A stretch of 45,954 nucleotides of DNA, from NCBI GenBank assembly GCA_964400165.1, contig CAYNSX010000015.1, forward strand, positions 1 to 45,954, read 5' to 3'. Source of the DNA: CAYNSX01 sp964400165. GTDB lineage: Bacteria > Armatimonadota > Hebobacteria > CAYNSX01. The notes beneath the pieces are model-generated. The model had not been told where the DNA came from, did no database searches, and saw nothing but the letters and a program-made list of their open reading frames with translations. Each line of letters opens with the position of its first letter. Position 1 is the stretch's first letter. This document shows positions 15,216 through 25,100 of the stretch, piece by piece. Both the position numbers and the translations under genes were made by a program.

Positions 15216-16710
15216 ATGAACCGCCGTGCACATCGCTGCGCATTCACGGGCTTTGCCGCGCTGCTGACCGTCGTGTTCGGCAGTCCGGCGGCTGCCGCGA
15301 CCGGCGGGGACACCCTCACCGGCATCGTGCGCGCTCGCATTCACACCCCCGCCGACTTCGCCGGCGAACCGCTGGTCGTCTGGGTGTTGGAAACCCCGCA
15401 AGGCAAGTTCACGCTCGAACTCGCCGAACTGCCGGCGGAAGACCTGACCGGCATGGAAATGACTGCCCGCGGCCGGCTGCACGACGGGACGCTCGCCGTC
15501 ACCGGCTATGAAGTCAAACCCGGAATGCAACTGCATCACAGCGGCGGCCCCGAACCCGCTTCGCACCAGACCGGCATTCAAAACACCGTCGCGCTCCTGA
15601 ATAAGTTTGCCGACATTGCCACCGAGCCGCAGCCTCCCTCCTTCTTTACCGGGCTCATCTTTGGCGCGTTTCCCTCGCTGAAGACTTTCTGGGAAGAGAA
15701 CTCCTACAACGNNNNNNNNNNCGATGACGCTCGGCGGCTCCGTCAACGGCTGGTGGTCGCTGCCGCGGACACAGGCCGATTACAACAACTTCTTGAGTTT
15801 CGGCGCCCGGCTCGACCAACTCGTCGCCGACGCCCTCACCACGGCCGCCGCCAACGGCATGGCCGATCTGCCCAACGGCTCGCGCTTGCTCCTGTACTTC
15901 AATGGAACCTTCGGTTGCAGTTGCGCTGTCGGGACGCTCGGCTTCGAGAACTGGAACACGCCCTGGGGCGTGCGTACTTTTTCGGTGGCCTGGCTGCCCG
16001 GAGGGTCGCTGGCGACTTGGGCGTGGTCCGTGGATGTCACCGGCCACGAAATGGGCCACAACCTCGGCTGGTGGCACTCGGGTAATGTGTACTTCTCCTA
16101 CGACTCCAACTTCGATGTCGTCAGCCGCGGTTGCAAGGACGAGGGCTCGCACACTATTGCATTCAACAAAGTCGCGGCGGGCTGGTTGAGCGGCCCGAAC
16201 GCGCCGGCGCTCTTCCCCGGCACGATGTCCACCTTCACCGTCTTCCCCACCACCCGCACCAGCGGACTGCGCGGCCTGACGCTCGACATGGGCGACGGTC
16301 TGCGCGCCTACAGCATCGAGGTGCGTCTGCACGAAGGCCACGATGCCTGCATTCCGCAGGAAGGCGTTCTTCTTCACCGCTGGTATAAAGAACTGCAAGA
16401 CTGGGCGAAGAAGCCGGTGGACGCCACGCCCGGCGACGGCACACTCACGAACGCCCTGTGGCTCCCGGGGATGACCTTCGGCGACCCTGTCTACGGCCTC
16501 ACCATTCAGGTGTGGCGTCAGAACCCGAACGGATCGTTCGATATCGTCGTTTTCTGGCCCGGCCCCGCTTTCGTCGGCTGCGCGGGGGTTCCCTCCAGTA
16601 CTGCTGCGGCCGTGGGTATTCCGGGTTTCGCGTCGCTCCCCGTGCGAACACTTGCCGCGATGGTCTCGCCCATCGCCGCGCTCATGCCGTCTCCGCTCCC
16701 GTGTAACTGA
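15216..16710 (+). CDS. Secreted metzincin-type zinc metalloprotease, interrupted by an assembly gap
   Basis: ATG at 15216 follows GGGAGGGG. The N-terminal part (to 15711) has a signal peptide (AALLTVVFGSPAAAA) and a propeptide-like beta domain, ending in LKTFWEENSYN. After ten N the same protein continues in another frame at MTLGGSVNGWW, the usual continuation of such proteases (extracellular M6/M11-like). The catalytic motif HEMGHNLGWWH (16045-16077) matches the metzincin consensus HExxHxxGxxH. It probably degrades extracellular protein. If the gap holds zero missing bases or a multiple of three, both halves join in frame, so this is a sequence gap and not a true frameshift. Exact family (M11 gametolysin-like against M6) is uncertain. 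Confidence 0.85.
15712..15721. other. Assembly gap of 10 N inside the protease gene
   Basis: Exactly ten N, a nominal scaffold gap. Frame logic shows the true number of missing bases must be 0, 3, 6 and so on; with none missing, G plus CG gives an Ala codon joining SYN to MTLGG. Confidence 0.95.
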
Positions 16711-16722
16711 ACCCTCTAGGGG

Positions 16723-16737
16723 GGCAGGCTTCCTGCC
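16723..16737. terminator. Possible terminator hairpin after the protease gene
   Basis: GGCAGG-CTT-CCTGCC, a perfect 6-bp stem 13 bases after the stop, with an overlapping alternative pairing to the next CCTGCC. There is no T run, so termination is uncertain. Confidence 0.35.
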
Positions 16738-16805
16738 TGCCAGCCGGGGCGTTCACTCTTGGAGCTTGTCTCCCTGCCGTTTGACACCTGACACCTAACA
16801 CCCCT

Positions 16806-18449
16806 TCACCGAAGGGCAATCGGCACCCCCACCTCCGGCGCGGTCACCTCGCACCACTGCCCAAAGTTCTGCGTGAACCACTCCGGGTGTTCGGTGTGAA
16901 TCGGGATGAGGCGCTTCGGGCGGATGGTCTCCACCACCCAGCGCAAGTCCGCCTCCGGCGCGTGCCCGGAGGCGTGATAGCGCGCCTGCCCCTTCACACA
17001 CGGGTCGCCAACAAATTTCATCCCGAAGTGATCCAGCCAGGCGCGGAGTCGCTTTACATCGAGTTTCTGTTCGTCATCATAGGGCTCGCTGGTGGAGTAG
17101 ATATAGATACCGCCCGCGGGGCGGATGTCCACCAGGTCGTTCGTCTGGAAGAAGGAGAAGCAGACGATGAAATCGCCCGGCGCGTCGCCGATGGCACGGG
17201 CGGTGACAAGCCGGTCTTGCAGTCGCGACCACACGGAATCCCGCCGCCAGGCGCCGGGGCTGGTCGTCGGTTCGTTGAAGACGCGCAAGCGCGGATGGTC
17301 GGGCGCCGGCGCGCCCGCGAAGCCCACCGCGGCGAGCGCCTGCAGCAAGTAGGCGTCCTTATCAAGAATGACCAGCAGCCGGTCGGTGGCTTCGGCGATG
17401 TGCAGGAAACTCTGCAGCCGCTCGACATTGCGCGGCCCGAAGTCGGCAATCACCAACTGACCCGGCGCTGCGCGGACTGCCTCCAAACAGTTGGCCGCGA
17501 CTTCCTCCTCGGTTGGCGCCGGGCGCTCGTCCTTCACCTGCATCGCCGTGCCTGATTCCCACTCTTTGCCCAGTCGCGTCCCCTCGCACAGCAGGGTCAC
17601 GCCGTCGAGCGCCGCCGCGGCCTCCGCGAACGCGCGCGTATCGCCCGCGGCGCGGCCTTGCAAGCGGATGTCCCCGCTGTAGGCCAGCGGCCCGGCGCTC
17701 GTCTCCAGTAGGCACGCGCACGCGCCCGGAATGCTGTGGTCAACCGGCAGCAGCCGCAGCGCCGACTTCCACACCGCACTCGCTGCCTGCCAGGGCAGGT
17801 CCTTCAGCGGTCGTTCGCCCGGCGTCGCCCCCCAAAACTCAAGTGCGTCGGCGCCCGCCGGTTCGCCGGTCAGATAGAACGGCCGCATGCGCGCGGCGAA
17901 TTTGCTGGTGCTCGACTTGAGGAGTCCGAGACCCGCCTTCACGCGCTGCGTGTTGACCGCCGCCTCGATCGGGTTCTTCTCCGGCTCATACGGCACCCGA
18001 TCCGTCGCATACACGACCTCGCCGGCCATTGACGACTTGCCGCTGTCCTGCACGCCCTTCGCCAGGAACGCCGTCACTGCCCCGCAGAAGATCGGGAGCG
18101 CCGGATCGAGGAACGAAATATCCGCCGAGTGATCGAGGTGCGCGTGTGACAAAATGACGCCGCGCAGTGGATCGCGGTCAAATCGCGTCGGCGGAAACTG
18201 CGTCCACACATCGGCGCCCGGCGGCTCCAGGTCCGTGCGATACAAGCCGCGCAATCGGGGCAGCAGCCCCAATTCGAGATAATCAATCAGCCCCCGCCCG
18301 CCGCGCGGTTTCAGAAACTCCTCGAAGAACATCCCGTGCCGCTTGAACGACATCCCAAAGTCCAGGAACACCGACCAGCCGCCGTCGTCCACCAGAATCT
18401 TATTGCCGCCGATTTCTCCAGCCCCGCCGTAGACCGTGATGGTGGTCAT
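16806..18449 (-). CDS. RNase J-like metallo-beta-lactamase fold hydrolase
   Basis: 547 residues. The N-terminus GGAGEIGGNKILVDDGG and the metal motif HAHLDHS (HxHxDH) place it in the MBL superfamily; GDIRLQG supplies the bridging aspartate. The central third has beta-CASP-like features, and the end has HASGHAPEADL and RLIPIHTEHPEWF, the conserved C-terminal motifs of RNase J-type nucleases. All predicted zinc ligands are present. It is likely a cytoplasmic RNA- or DNA-acting hydrolase, but it differs from canonical RNase J in having a long insertion after the HxHxDH motif (about residues 125-230) and lacking the usual C-terminal extension. Its start overlaps the stop of the gene upstream by 4 bp. 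Substrate unknown. Confidence 0.8.
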   Translation of the reverse strand: MTTITVYGGAGEIGGNKILVDDGGWSVFLDFGMSFKRHGMFFEEFLKPRGGRGLIDYLELGLLPRLRGLYRTDLEPPGADVWTQFPPTRFDRDPLRGVILSHAHLDHSADISFLDPALPIFCGAVTAFLAKGVQDSGKSSMAGEVVYATDRVPYEPEKNPIEAAVNTQRVKAGLGLLKSSTSKFAARMRPFYLTGEPAGADALEFWGATPGERPLKDLPWQAASAVWKSALRLLPVDHSIPGACACLLETSAGPLAYSGDIRLQGRAAGDTRAFAEAAAALDGVTLLCEGTRLGKEWESGTAMQVKDERPAPTEEEVAANCLEAVRAAPGQLVIADFGPRNVERLQSFLHIAEATDRLLVILDKDAYLLQALAAVGFAGAPAPDHPRLRVFNEPTTSPGAWRRDSVWSRLQDRLVTARAIGDAPGDFIVCFSFFQTNDLVDIRPAGGIYIYSTSEPYDDEQKLDVKRLRAWLDHFGMKFVGDPCVKGQARYHASGHAPEADLRWVVETIRPKRLIPIHTEHPEWFTQNFGQWCEVTAPEVGVPIALR

Positions 18450-19537
18450 TGGGGCGTCTCCGCCGGCCGCGGCTCGCCGCCGAAAATGAACAGCCCCGCA
18501 TCAATCTCGGCGATGGCCGAAGTTGCCCCTGCGGCTTCCAACGTACCCGGCGCCAATTCCAGGACTCGCCGATATGTCCGCAACGCACGGTCGCGCCAAT
18601 TCGCGGCCCGTTCCGCATCAGGCTCAAACCAAGTGTACGACGCCTGTAAGTAGCGGCAGAGAAAAGCGATCCGCGTCAGGGCCTCGACGCGCAGGGGCGT
18701 CGTCGGAAAACGAGAGAGGAACTGCTCGCACTCTGCTACCTCGGCCAAGGGACCGGGCGGATGGTTTTCCCATTCGCCGTCGTCCGGCGCGTTCACCAGT
18801 GCCCACGCGGCATCATCGGCGAATTCGCTGTCAGGATAGTCGGAGACAATCCGCCGAAAGGCGTCCATGTCGTAACGCACGCTGCCATAGTGCCCCACCC
18901 CATACCGCACGCCCCAGCGTTCGAAATGAGCGACCTCGCCGTTGAATTGCGTATTGGTCTCGCGTTCGCCGCGGATACCCCGTTGTTCAAAATCTCTGCG
19001 GATAATTCCCAAGCGGACTTGCAACACCGGCACCAACCCATCCGCAGCTCGTGCGAGCCGCCACCACGCCGCCGCGCGGTACGGCGATTGCTTGAAGTTC
19101 TGCAAAAGCGCCCAACAGAGTCCCATCTCGGACTCCGGCGTCCCGTCAGAGTACCCGGAGATGTTCCATTGTGCCCGTGCCAGCAGCGCCGCATCCGCCG
19201 CCGACGCGTTCAAGGCCAGCAGGCCATCTCCATTGTGCGGAATCCATCCCTCAATCTTCACCGTGCGCTGCTTCCCCTTCGCATCCCACACCGGACCCAC
19301 ATAACGCACTTTCGCATACCGGCTGAAGCCCCGCCCGCGCTGAAACTCAAGCACCAGCACCTTGTCCCCCGCCCGCAGCGAACCGACCGTCGTGCGATCT
19401 GCGTAGTCCATCGCCGAATGGACAGTCAACGGCTCCAGAAGGAACGCGTACTCCCCCGCCTGCGGCGCCAGCACATACACCGGCTCGCGCGCCGGCCCGG
19501 TTGCCTGAAAGACCAGAATTGTCAGCAGCGGCCACAT
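18446..19537 (-). CDS. Exported protein of unknown function, SH3-like plus helical repeats
   Basis: Not recognised as a named family. The 363-residue product begins with a short hydrophobic export segment (WPLLTILVFQATG). Residues about 20-100 are beta-rich with SLRAGDKVLVLEF and VKIEGWIPHNGDG, resembling a bacterial SH3-like fold. The remainder is helical with periodic aromatic and alanine positions (YRAAAWWRLARAADG, FRRIVSDYPDSEFADDAAW, YRRVLELAPGTLEAAG), similar to TPR-like or outer-membrane lipoprotein assembly helices. It overlaps the RNase J-like gene by 4 bp, so the two are co-translated although one appears exported and the other cytoplasmic. The upstream end nearly abuts the divergent membrane-protein gene. 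Confidence 0.7.
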   Translation of the reverse strand: MWPLLTILVFQATGPAREPVYVLAPQAGEYAFLLEPLTVHSAMDYADRTTVGSLRAGDKVLVLEFQRGRGFSRYAKVRYVGPVWDAKGKQRTVKIEGWIPHNGDGLLALNASAADAALLARAQWNISGYSDGTPESEMGLCWALLQNFKQSPYRAAAWWRLARAADGLVPVLQVRLGIIRRDFEQRGIRGERETNTQFNGEVAHFERWGVRYGVGHYGSVRYDMDAFRRIVSDYPDSEFADDAAWALVNAPDDGEWENHPPGPLAEVAECEQFLSRFPTTPLRVEALTRIAFLCRYLQASYTWFEPDAERAANWRDRALRTYRRVLELAPGTLEAAGATSAIAEIDAGLFIFGGEPRPAETPQ

Positions 19538-19632
19538 CGTCCCCCTCCTTCAACGGCCTCCCATCTTCGCATACGCCGTGCTGCGCCGCGCCCGCCCGTT
19601 GTCGCCGCCCTTCCCCCCTGTTACAAGATGGC

Positions 19633-20688
19633 GTGCCCGGCGACCCCGACCCCCGCGCCCGCTCCCCCTGGTGGCGCCGTTCCGGCCTCATCCTCAACCT
19701 GCTGTTCCTCGTCGTCTTCGCCTGGGTGTTGAGCCGATACAACTTGCTCGTCCTGCGCGACATCGCCAACCCGGCCGCCGTCGCCCTGATCGCCGCCGCC
19801 GTCGCGGTCCGCCTCGCCGGCGAATCGTGCAGCGGCCTCGCCTGGCAGCGCCTGGCGCGCCTGCAAGGCATTCCCCTCACCCGCGGGACGGCCGTCCGCG
19901 CCGCCTTGAGCGCGCAGTACCTCGCCCGCGTCACGCCCAGCCGCGTCGGCGAATTCATCCGCGTCAGTTATCTGATTCACGCCAGCGGCCGCTCGGTCGG
20001 CCTGGCGTTGAGCAGCGTGCTCGCCGAGCGGATGGCCGCGCGCCTGGTCAGTCTCGTCTACCAAGTCGCCGGCGCGGTCTCCTTCATCGTCGTCCTCGGC
20101 GGCGCCGGCAATCAATCCCCCTGGTGGGGCATCGGCGTCTTCGCCGCCGCCGTCATCGTCGCCACCGGCCTCGCGCTCGTGTACCTGTGGCGCCCTCTGC
20201 ACGAGCGCCTGATCGCGGTCGTCGCCCGCCTCCCGTTCCTCAACCGCTTCTCCGACCCGCTGCGCGACCTGGTCGTCCACTACCACGCCGGCCTGCAGGT
20301 CTTCCGCCAGCGCGGCGTCTGGTGGGCGATCCCGCTGGTCGCCCTGGCGCAGTCCGCCATCTACATTGCTATCTTCTGCGTCTTCCGCGCCTGGAAAGTG
20401 CCGCTGCCCTTCAGTCATTATCTGCCCTGCCTGCTCACCGCCCACCTCGTCTCGCGCCTCGGCCGCCTCTCGTTCATGGGAGTCGGCACCAACGAGGTCT
20501 TCACCGGCGTCTTCCTCGGCGCCCTCGGCTATCCCGCCCGCACCGCCGCCGCCGCCGTCGCCTCGGTCACGATCGGCTATCAACTCGCCCTCAATGTCCT
20601 CGTCCCGCTCGTCGGCCTCGGCTTCTGGCTCCTCCATCCGGTACCCATCCTGGGCCGCCGCCCCGCCCCGGAACCCGGCCCGGGCTAG
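19633..20688 (+). CDS. LPG synthase TM-domain (UPF0104/flippase-like) membrane protein
   Basis: About 351 residues from GTG at 19633; the frame is open upstream to 19501 but that part is proline/serine rich and overlaps the divergent gene. Seven to eight hydrophobic segments are visible (LILNLLFLVVFAWVLS, AVALIAAAVAVRLAG, LVSLVYQVAGAVSFIVVL, IGVFAAAVIVATGLALVYLW, WAIPLVALAQSAIYIAIFC and others). The family signature sits around ALSAQYLARVTPSRVGEFIRV and LSRLGRLSFMGVGTNEV. Members include the transmembrane half of lysyl-phosphatidylglycerol synthase and putative lipid-linked glycan transporters. No aminoacyl-transfer domain follows, so lipid or polymer transport is more likely than lysinylation (inference). 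Confidence 0.82.
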   Translation: MPGDPDPRARSPWWRRSGLILNLLFLVVFAWVLSRYNLLVLRDIANPAAVALIAAAVAVRLAGESCSGLAWQRLARLQGIPLTRGTAVRAALSAQYLARVTPSRVGEFIRVSYLIHASGRSVGLALSSVLAERMAARLVSLVYQVAGAVSFIVVLGGAGNQSPWWGIGVFAAAVIVATGLALVYLWRPLHERLIAVVARLPFLNRFSDPLRDLVVHYHAGLQVFRQRGVWWAIPLVALAQSAIYIAIFCVFRAWKVPLPFSHYLPCLLTAHLVSRLGRLSFMGVGTNEVFTGVFLGALGYPARTAAAAVASVTIGYQLALNVLVPLVGLGFWLLHPVPILGRRPAPEPGPG

Positions 20689-20718
20689 ACGGGGCCGCCC
20701 TCACCCGCCCTTCGGGCA

Positions 20719-20740
20719 CCCTCTCCCGACAGGGAGAGGG
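20719..20740. repeat. GC-rich palindrome (CCCTCTCCC family)
   Basis: CCCTCTCCC-GACA-GGGAGAGGG, 9 perfect base pairs, 30 bp after the membrane-protein gene. It could act as a terminator for that gene, but the same palindrome type recurs in other intergenic regions of the window. Confidence 0.7.
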
Positions 20741-20816
20741 ACAACGCATCTCCCCAGTGGCACCCCGCTGGCCATGCGTCATCGGCCAAGCGAAGGAAGG
20801 GGGTGAGGGATTTGGC

Positions 20817-20825
20817 TGGTATAAT
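20817..20825 (+). promoter_or_regulatory. Extended -10 promoter of the cold-shock gene
   Basis: TGGTATAAT: a perfect TATAAT at 20820-20825 preceded by the TGn extension. No -35 match is seen at 17 bp, as is common with extended -10 promoters. It implies an mRNA leader of about 105 bases before the ATG at 20939. Confidence 0.7.
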
Positions 20826-20834
20826 TGGATAAGT

Positions 20835-20851
20835 CTGGGGCGAAGCCCCAG
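20835..20851 (+). promoter_or_regulatory. Leader hairpin at the start of the cold-shock mRNA
   Basis: CTGGGGC-GAA-GCCCCAG, 7 perfect pairs closing a GAA loop, a few bases after the expected transcription start. Long structured leaders are known to control cspA-type mRNA stability and translation; a protective 5' hairpin is the simplest reading. Confidence 0.5.
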
Positions 20852-20938
20852 CGCAAGGAGTGCCAGAAACAAGCCCGAGACGGTCGGCGCAACGCGGACC
20901 CCCGGCTTGGAGTACGCACTACCGGAAAGGAACGCACT

Positions 20939-21139
20939 ATGCCGACCGGCAAGGTCAAGTGGTTTAGCGCCGCCAAGGGCTATGGCTTCATCGAGACCGA
21001 TTCGGGCGATGTCTTCGTGCACCACAGCGAGATCGCGATGGACGGCTTCCGCACCCTCACCGAGGGCCAGGAAGTCGAATTCGAGATCAAGCAGGGCGCC
21101 AAAGGCCCCGCGGCCACCAACGTCCGCCCGAAGGTCTAA
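20939..21139 (+). CDS. Cold-shock protein (CspA family)
   Basis: 66 residues, one CSD OB-fold that binds single-stranded RNA/DNA. RNP1 (KGYGFI) and RNP2 (VFVHHS) are intact and the start MPTGKVKWFSAAKGYGFIET is typical. ATG at 20939 follows GGAAAGG with 8-base spacing; the longer in-frame reading upstream is leader sequence. It is monocistronic: its own extended -10 promoter and structured leader lie before it and a strong terminator after it. Paralogue number and letter cannot be decided. Confidence 0.97.
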   Translation: MPTGKVKWFSAAKGYGFIETDSGDVFVHHSEIAMDGFRTLTEGQEVEFEIKQGAKGPAATNVRPKV

Positions 21140-21163
21140 GCCACCCTCACTGCGACGGTCAAG

Positions 21164-21198
21164 CGCCGCCCCGGCTTCGGCTGGGGCGGCGATGTTTT
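21164..21198 (+). terminator. Rho-independent terminator after the cold-shock gene
   Basis: CGCCGCCCC at 21164-21172 pairs with GGGGCGGCG at 21183-21191; the inner bases GCTTCGGC add two pairs around a TTCG tetraloop. ATGTTTTGG follows. It starts 24 bases after the stop codon. Confidence 0.85.
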
Positions 21199-21266
21199 GG
21201 GGGGTGCTTCAAAGGTACCGCAGGCCGCCAGGCCTGTTCCTTGTGCTTTCCCCTTTCACAAAACGC

Positions 21267-21294
21267 AGCGGCCACAACGAGAGCCGTGGCCGCT
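21267..21294 (-). terminator. 9-bp inverted repeat, possible minus-strand terminator
   Basis: AGCGGCCAC / GTGGCCGCT with a 10-base loop. Read on the minus strand the hairpin is followed by GCGTTTTGTG, so it might end transcription of the cohesin lipoprotein operon, 280 bp downstream of its last codon. Confidence 0.4.
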
Positions 21295-21574
21295 GGTCAC
21301 ATCCCGCCCGCCGCCGTGACAGAGGGATTGGGTGAGGCACCGCACACCGCTTTCGAACACCCGCCCGTGCCCGTGCTGCGCGGACACTGGTCAAGTAGCG
21401 CACACGGCACCTCGCGCCGGCTATCCGTGAATCTACGGAGGCGCTGGAGCTGCGGGGCGTGCGGCGGCAGCGATATAGGGCCTCACTTGGGACGCGAACC
21501 CATGTGTTACTCCACTAGGAAAATGAGTTTGCCGAATGGACTAAGTCAACTAATTGGGACAGCATTCTCTTCGA
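21295..21574. other. Non-coding stretch at the edge of the low-GC block
   Basis: No convincing gene is seen. Base composition changes here from the high-GC background to the GC-poorer block. The minus strand at about 21490-21520 has a tRNA T-arm-like segment (GGGTTCGCGTCCC) without a recognisable cloverleaf around it. Confidence 0.5.
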
Positions 21575-22111
21575 TTACTGCCCGCAAACTTGACCGCCCG
21601 CAGTTCCCACTCCGGAAATGGGAACAGCCGAGGAGTCCACGATTCGCACTTGAGCAAGACTGACCGAAGTGCATCCGGTTGTCTTCGGGCGCACGGTCAC
21701 GATAAACAGCGTCCCCTGCCCTGTGATGACATTGGCGCTGGCGAAGGCAATGTCCACTCTCCCGGCCGCGTTGTCGATTCGATGATCCCAGACAAAGCCG
21801 CTCAGCATGCTTCCGATCGTGACACTGACCACTTCGAGACCTGCGGCCGAGAAGGTGATCACGATGTCTCCACCACTCACGGAACGAGCATTCACATTGG
21901 AAAGATTGATCGCCAGAGTTGTGGATTGTCCCACTGGGGAATTCACAGAGGACGGTGCAACCGCTATGCTTATGGAAGGCATGCCCTCGACTATCGTTCC
22001 TCCACTGCTACATCCAGCTGTCAACACGCACATCGCAAAAACTGCCGCACCCACCACAGCAACGCGGCGCGAAAGCTCTCTCTTTCTCCGCTCACACTTG
22101 ATTTCTCTCAT
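21575..22111 (-). CDS. Cohesin-domain lipoprotein
   Basis: ATG at 22111 is preceded by a full AGGAGGT with ideal spacing, so it is preferred over 22135. The 178-residue product has a charged start, a hydrophobic core (VAVVGAAVFAMCVL) and lipobox LTAGC with Cys34. After a short serine/glycine linker, residues about 44-170 read as a cohesin-type beta sandwich: ISIAVAPSSVNSPVGQSTTL, ISIxL-type strands, GGDIVITFSAAGLEVVSV, GRVDIAFASANVITGQGTLF. Cohesins bind dockerins, and the preceding gene in the operon (27 bp upstream) encodes a dockerin. It would therefore be a membrane-tethered receptor (inference). GC content is lower than in the flanking housekeeping genes. Confidence 0.8.
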   Translation of the reverse strand: MREIKCERRKRELSRRVAVVGAAVFAMCVLTAGCSSGGTIVEGMPSISIAVAPSSVNSPVGQSTTLAINLSNVNARSVSGGDIVITFSAAGLEVVSVTIGSMLSGFVWDHRIDNAAGRVDIAFASANVITGQGTLFIVTVRPKTTGCTSVSLAQVRIVDSSAVPISGVGTAGGQVCGQ

Positions 22112-22138
22112 CGTGGACCTCCTGCTGAAAATCACGCG

Positions 22139-25100
22139 TCACCGCAAAGGGAACGTGTCGCCGCGTGTGTCAAACAGCATCACCCGCTGAAGACTGACCA
22201 CCGGTGGCGCCGCCGTCCGACTCGTCGAGCGTGCCCGCAAGGTCAGCCAGTAGAGTTCAGTCCGGCCCGAGAGAGCCGCTCCCGAACCGGCAAACACAAT
22301 GCGCAGCCTTCCGGAGGACGGGCGCCCGTCCACATGCAGCATCCCTGCCGTCGCTGACCCTGCGTCGACTCGATCCAGCATGAACGATTGCGTGTCGAGC
22401 CGCAGTTCGATAAGGCCGGCAGTCATACCGCCAGACTCGCTGATGCGAATCGGTACACGCCAAGCGGAACGATTGAGGGTCGTGGCGTCCCCGATCCAAA
22501 CACGCCGGCTTGGTATGGTCTGAATTTCTGCGGCGGAACTCCCGGCGCAGAGAACTGGCACTTTGAAGACCGCTTGGGCCAATATGAGGCTCACATCGAA
22601 CGGGTCGCGGTCGCCGTCAAAGTCCACATCCGCCTGGGCCAGGTTGGGTAAGCTTGCCAGCGACCCAGCGAGGTATTTGAGCAACAAGACAGCATCTGAG
22701 GAATTCACGGCCCCATCAGCATTCACATCACCGCGCAGCTCGCGGGAGCGTACCGTCCACTCAGCAGACCAAATGGATGTGCCGGTGGCGCCGCGTGTTC
22801 GCACGCGCCAGCGATAGCACGAGAAGTTACGGAGGCGCCCTTGATACATCGATTGGGCGACCGAGAGTTGTTCGTACCAGCTTCCATTGCAACAGGCATC
22901 AAAGGCGATGTCGTATCCAGTAGCGCCTGAGACATCCGTCCAATCAAAGACCGGCGAACAGCCGGTTGTCAGGCCATTGGCTGGCGAAAGGAGGCTCGGC
23001 GGCGGCACAATTGTTGCGTAAACGACGGTCGCTGTGTGGTTCGTGTCCATCAACACTGTGATGGGATCTTGGCCTGCTGGTCGAGATGTCCCGTCCACGA
23101 CCCAGTGGTCGAAGGACCGCTCGCCGCAAGTGCCGAACGCATCAAGCGTCACCTGCCTGCCATTGTTGTAGGTCCGGATGAAGGAGGTGGTGCCATTCCC
23201 GTTTTCATTGTTGTCTGCCGGGCTGACCGTCACCGAACATCCGCTGCTCGGCGATGATTGAACGGTCAACATCCAGGTCGGCGGCAGATACACCGCAACA
23301 GCCGTGTGATCCGCGTCCATGGTAATGGTGATCGGGTTTTGCCTCACGGGCCGCGCCACCCCGTCCACGACCCAGTGGTCGAACGACAGTCCGCCGCAAG
23401 TGCCGGACGCATCAAGCGTCACAGGTGTGCCGTTGCTATAAATCCGGGTGAACGGCGTGCTACCGCCCCCTGCCCCATTATTGTCTGGGGGAGTCACGAC
23501 GGTTGAGCATCCGCTCTCTGGCGACGACAGTACAGTGAGCGCATATGTAGGTTGAGGTGGCTTCACTATGATGTCCAAGCACTTGTCGGCGTTGTTTGTC
23601 TCATCTGAATCCTGGATTGCGTTGGTCGCGTCAGCATAAGCGAGCACATGATAGGTTGCGGGAGGCAGGCTGAGCGGTACGGGGATCACAACAGGCTGAC
23701 TGGGAGCGAAGAATTCCCCGGCCTTGAGAGCCGGCACAGCTATCGGGATGACTACCGGGTCCGAATCATCCGGACCGCAGTCAGGTGATAAATAGACCTT
23801 CGTCGTACTCGGGACTGTTGCATCGCCCGTCCCGAAGTTGGCGGTCACCACTTCCGCAGAGATGCTTTCGCCCGGGTAGACGTCTGTCGGCTGGCTGCGA
23901 ATTGAGAATATTACATAGTCAGGTTTCGGCAACAGAATCCGAACCGGGTACCAGCCGACATTATTCCCCTCGTTGCTCTCCGTGACCACGCCGTGTTCGT
24001 CCGCCCTTGCACAAATGAAATAATCACCTTCGGTCGTATTTGCGGGAATGGTCACATCGAAGGGGTGGGCGTGAGCAGCCCCTGCAACCAAGGGCGGAAC
24101 ATCGCTGTCATCTCTCAAGAAGACATCATCAGCATCACCGACGACTTGATTCCTGGACAGGAACACGTGTGTATGACTCGGGACCGTGGCATCGCCCGTG
24201 CCTTGGTTCAGTGTTGCGACATCGACCGTAATTGACTTGCCCGGTATGCCAGACCCCGGACCTCCGACGCTCGCCACGTAATCGGGCAGTCGCTGAAACT
24301 GGACGATCAGCTTCGGCCTATCTCCGGGAACCGATGCAGTTTCCTTGCTCAGGAAGGATGGAACATCCGTGACAGATGCTCCGGTCCCCAGGATATCGCT
24401 CAGGGCTGCCAACACCACACCGAAGTTGGAGGACGGATCAGAGAGCCACTGCTGCACCACTGCTACGTCAATGTTCCATGCGTAGCGGCCAGGGCCCGTC
24501 ACAACTCGGGAATCCACGGGGGTCCTGCGACGCCCCGGCTGGTTGCTGTACGTCAGGGAACACTCTGTCCCATTACCTGGCCACGGGTCGAGGCCGTTGT
24601 GCACAAGAATCGTCTGATTCACTGACGGATCGTCGAAGAACACTTTCCACGACGTTAGTTCGAGTCGAGCGGAAGTGACTTTCACTCCTTCCGGGATCGC
24701 TGAAGTCAAGTCAAACTTCAGCCAGGTTCGGTCCCGGATAAAGTTGATAAAGTCGTCGTGGCCTACATAGAGGTGATCCGTGCAGTTATTCTTGACTGGA
24801 AAGTAGAACTCGACATAGGTATCGGCGGTCGCGTCGAGGGACACGGTGTCTCCGCCACCATTGGAAACATCGACGCGACAGGCAGGTGACGGTCCTCCCG
24901 CTGTAGAGTAGACATTCCCCGCAGTGACCGTCACGAAGTATGAACCGACAGTCGGATACTGATGGGAGGAGGCGAAGAGGCTTCCGGAGGGAAGTGGGCC
25001 GACGCGTGTCGGCGGCGAATTGTCCCCCCAGTTGAAGGTCACGAACAGGCCGTCATCGTTTGGATCACTGGCCCTGACGACAAACGACAGGGGTTTCATC

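Noticed and set aside
21488..21530. Possible tRNA on the minus strand
   Set aside because: A T-arm-like GGGTTCGCGTCCC is present, but T-loop position 58 is not A, no 7-bp acceptor pair or anticodon stem can be built, and no CCA follows. At most a decayed fragment.
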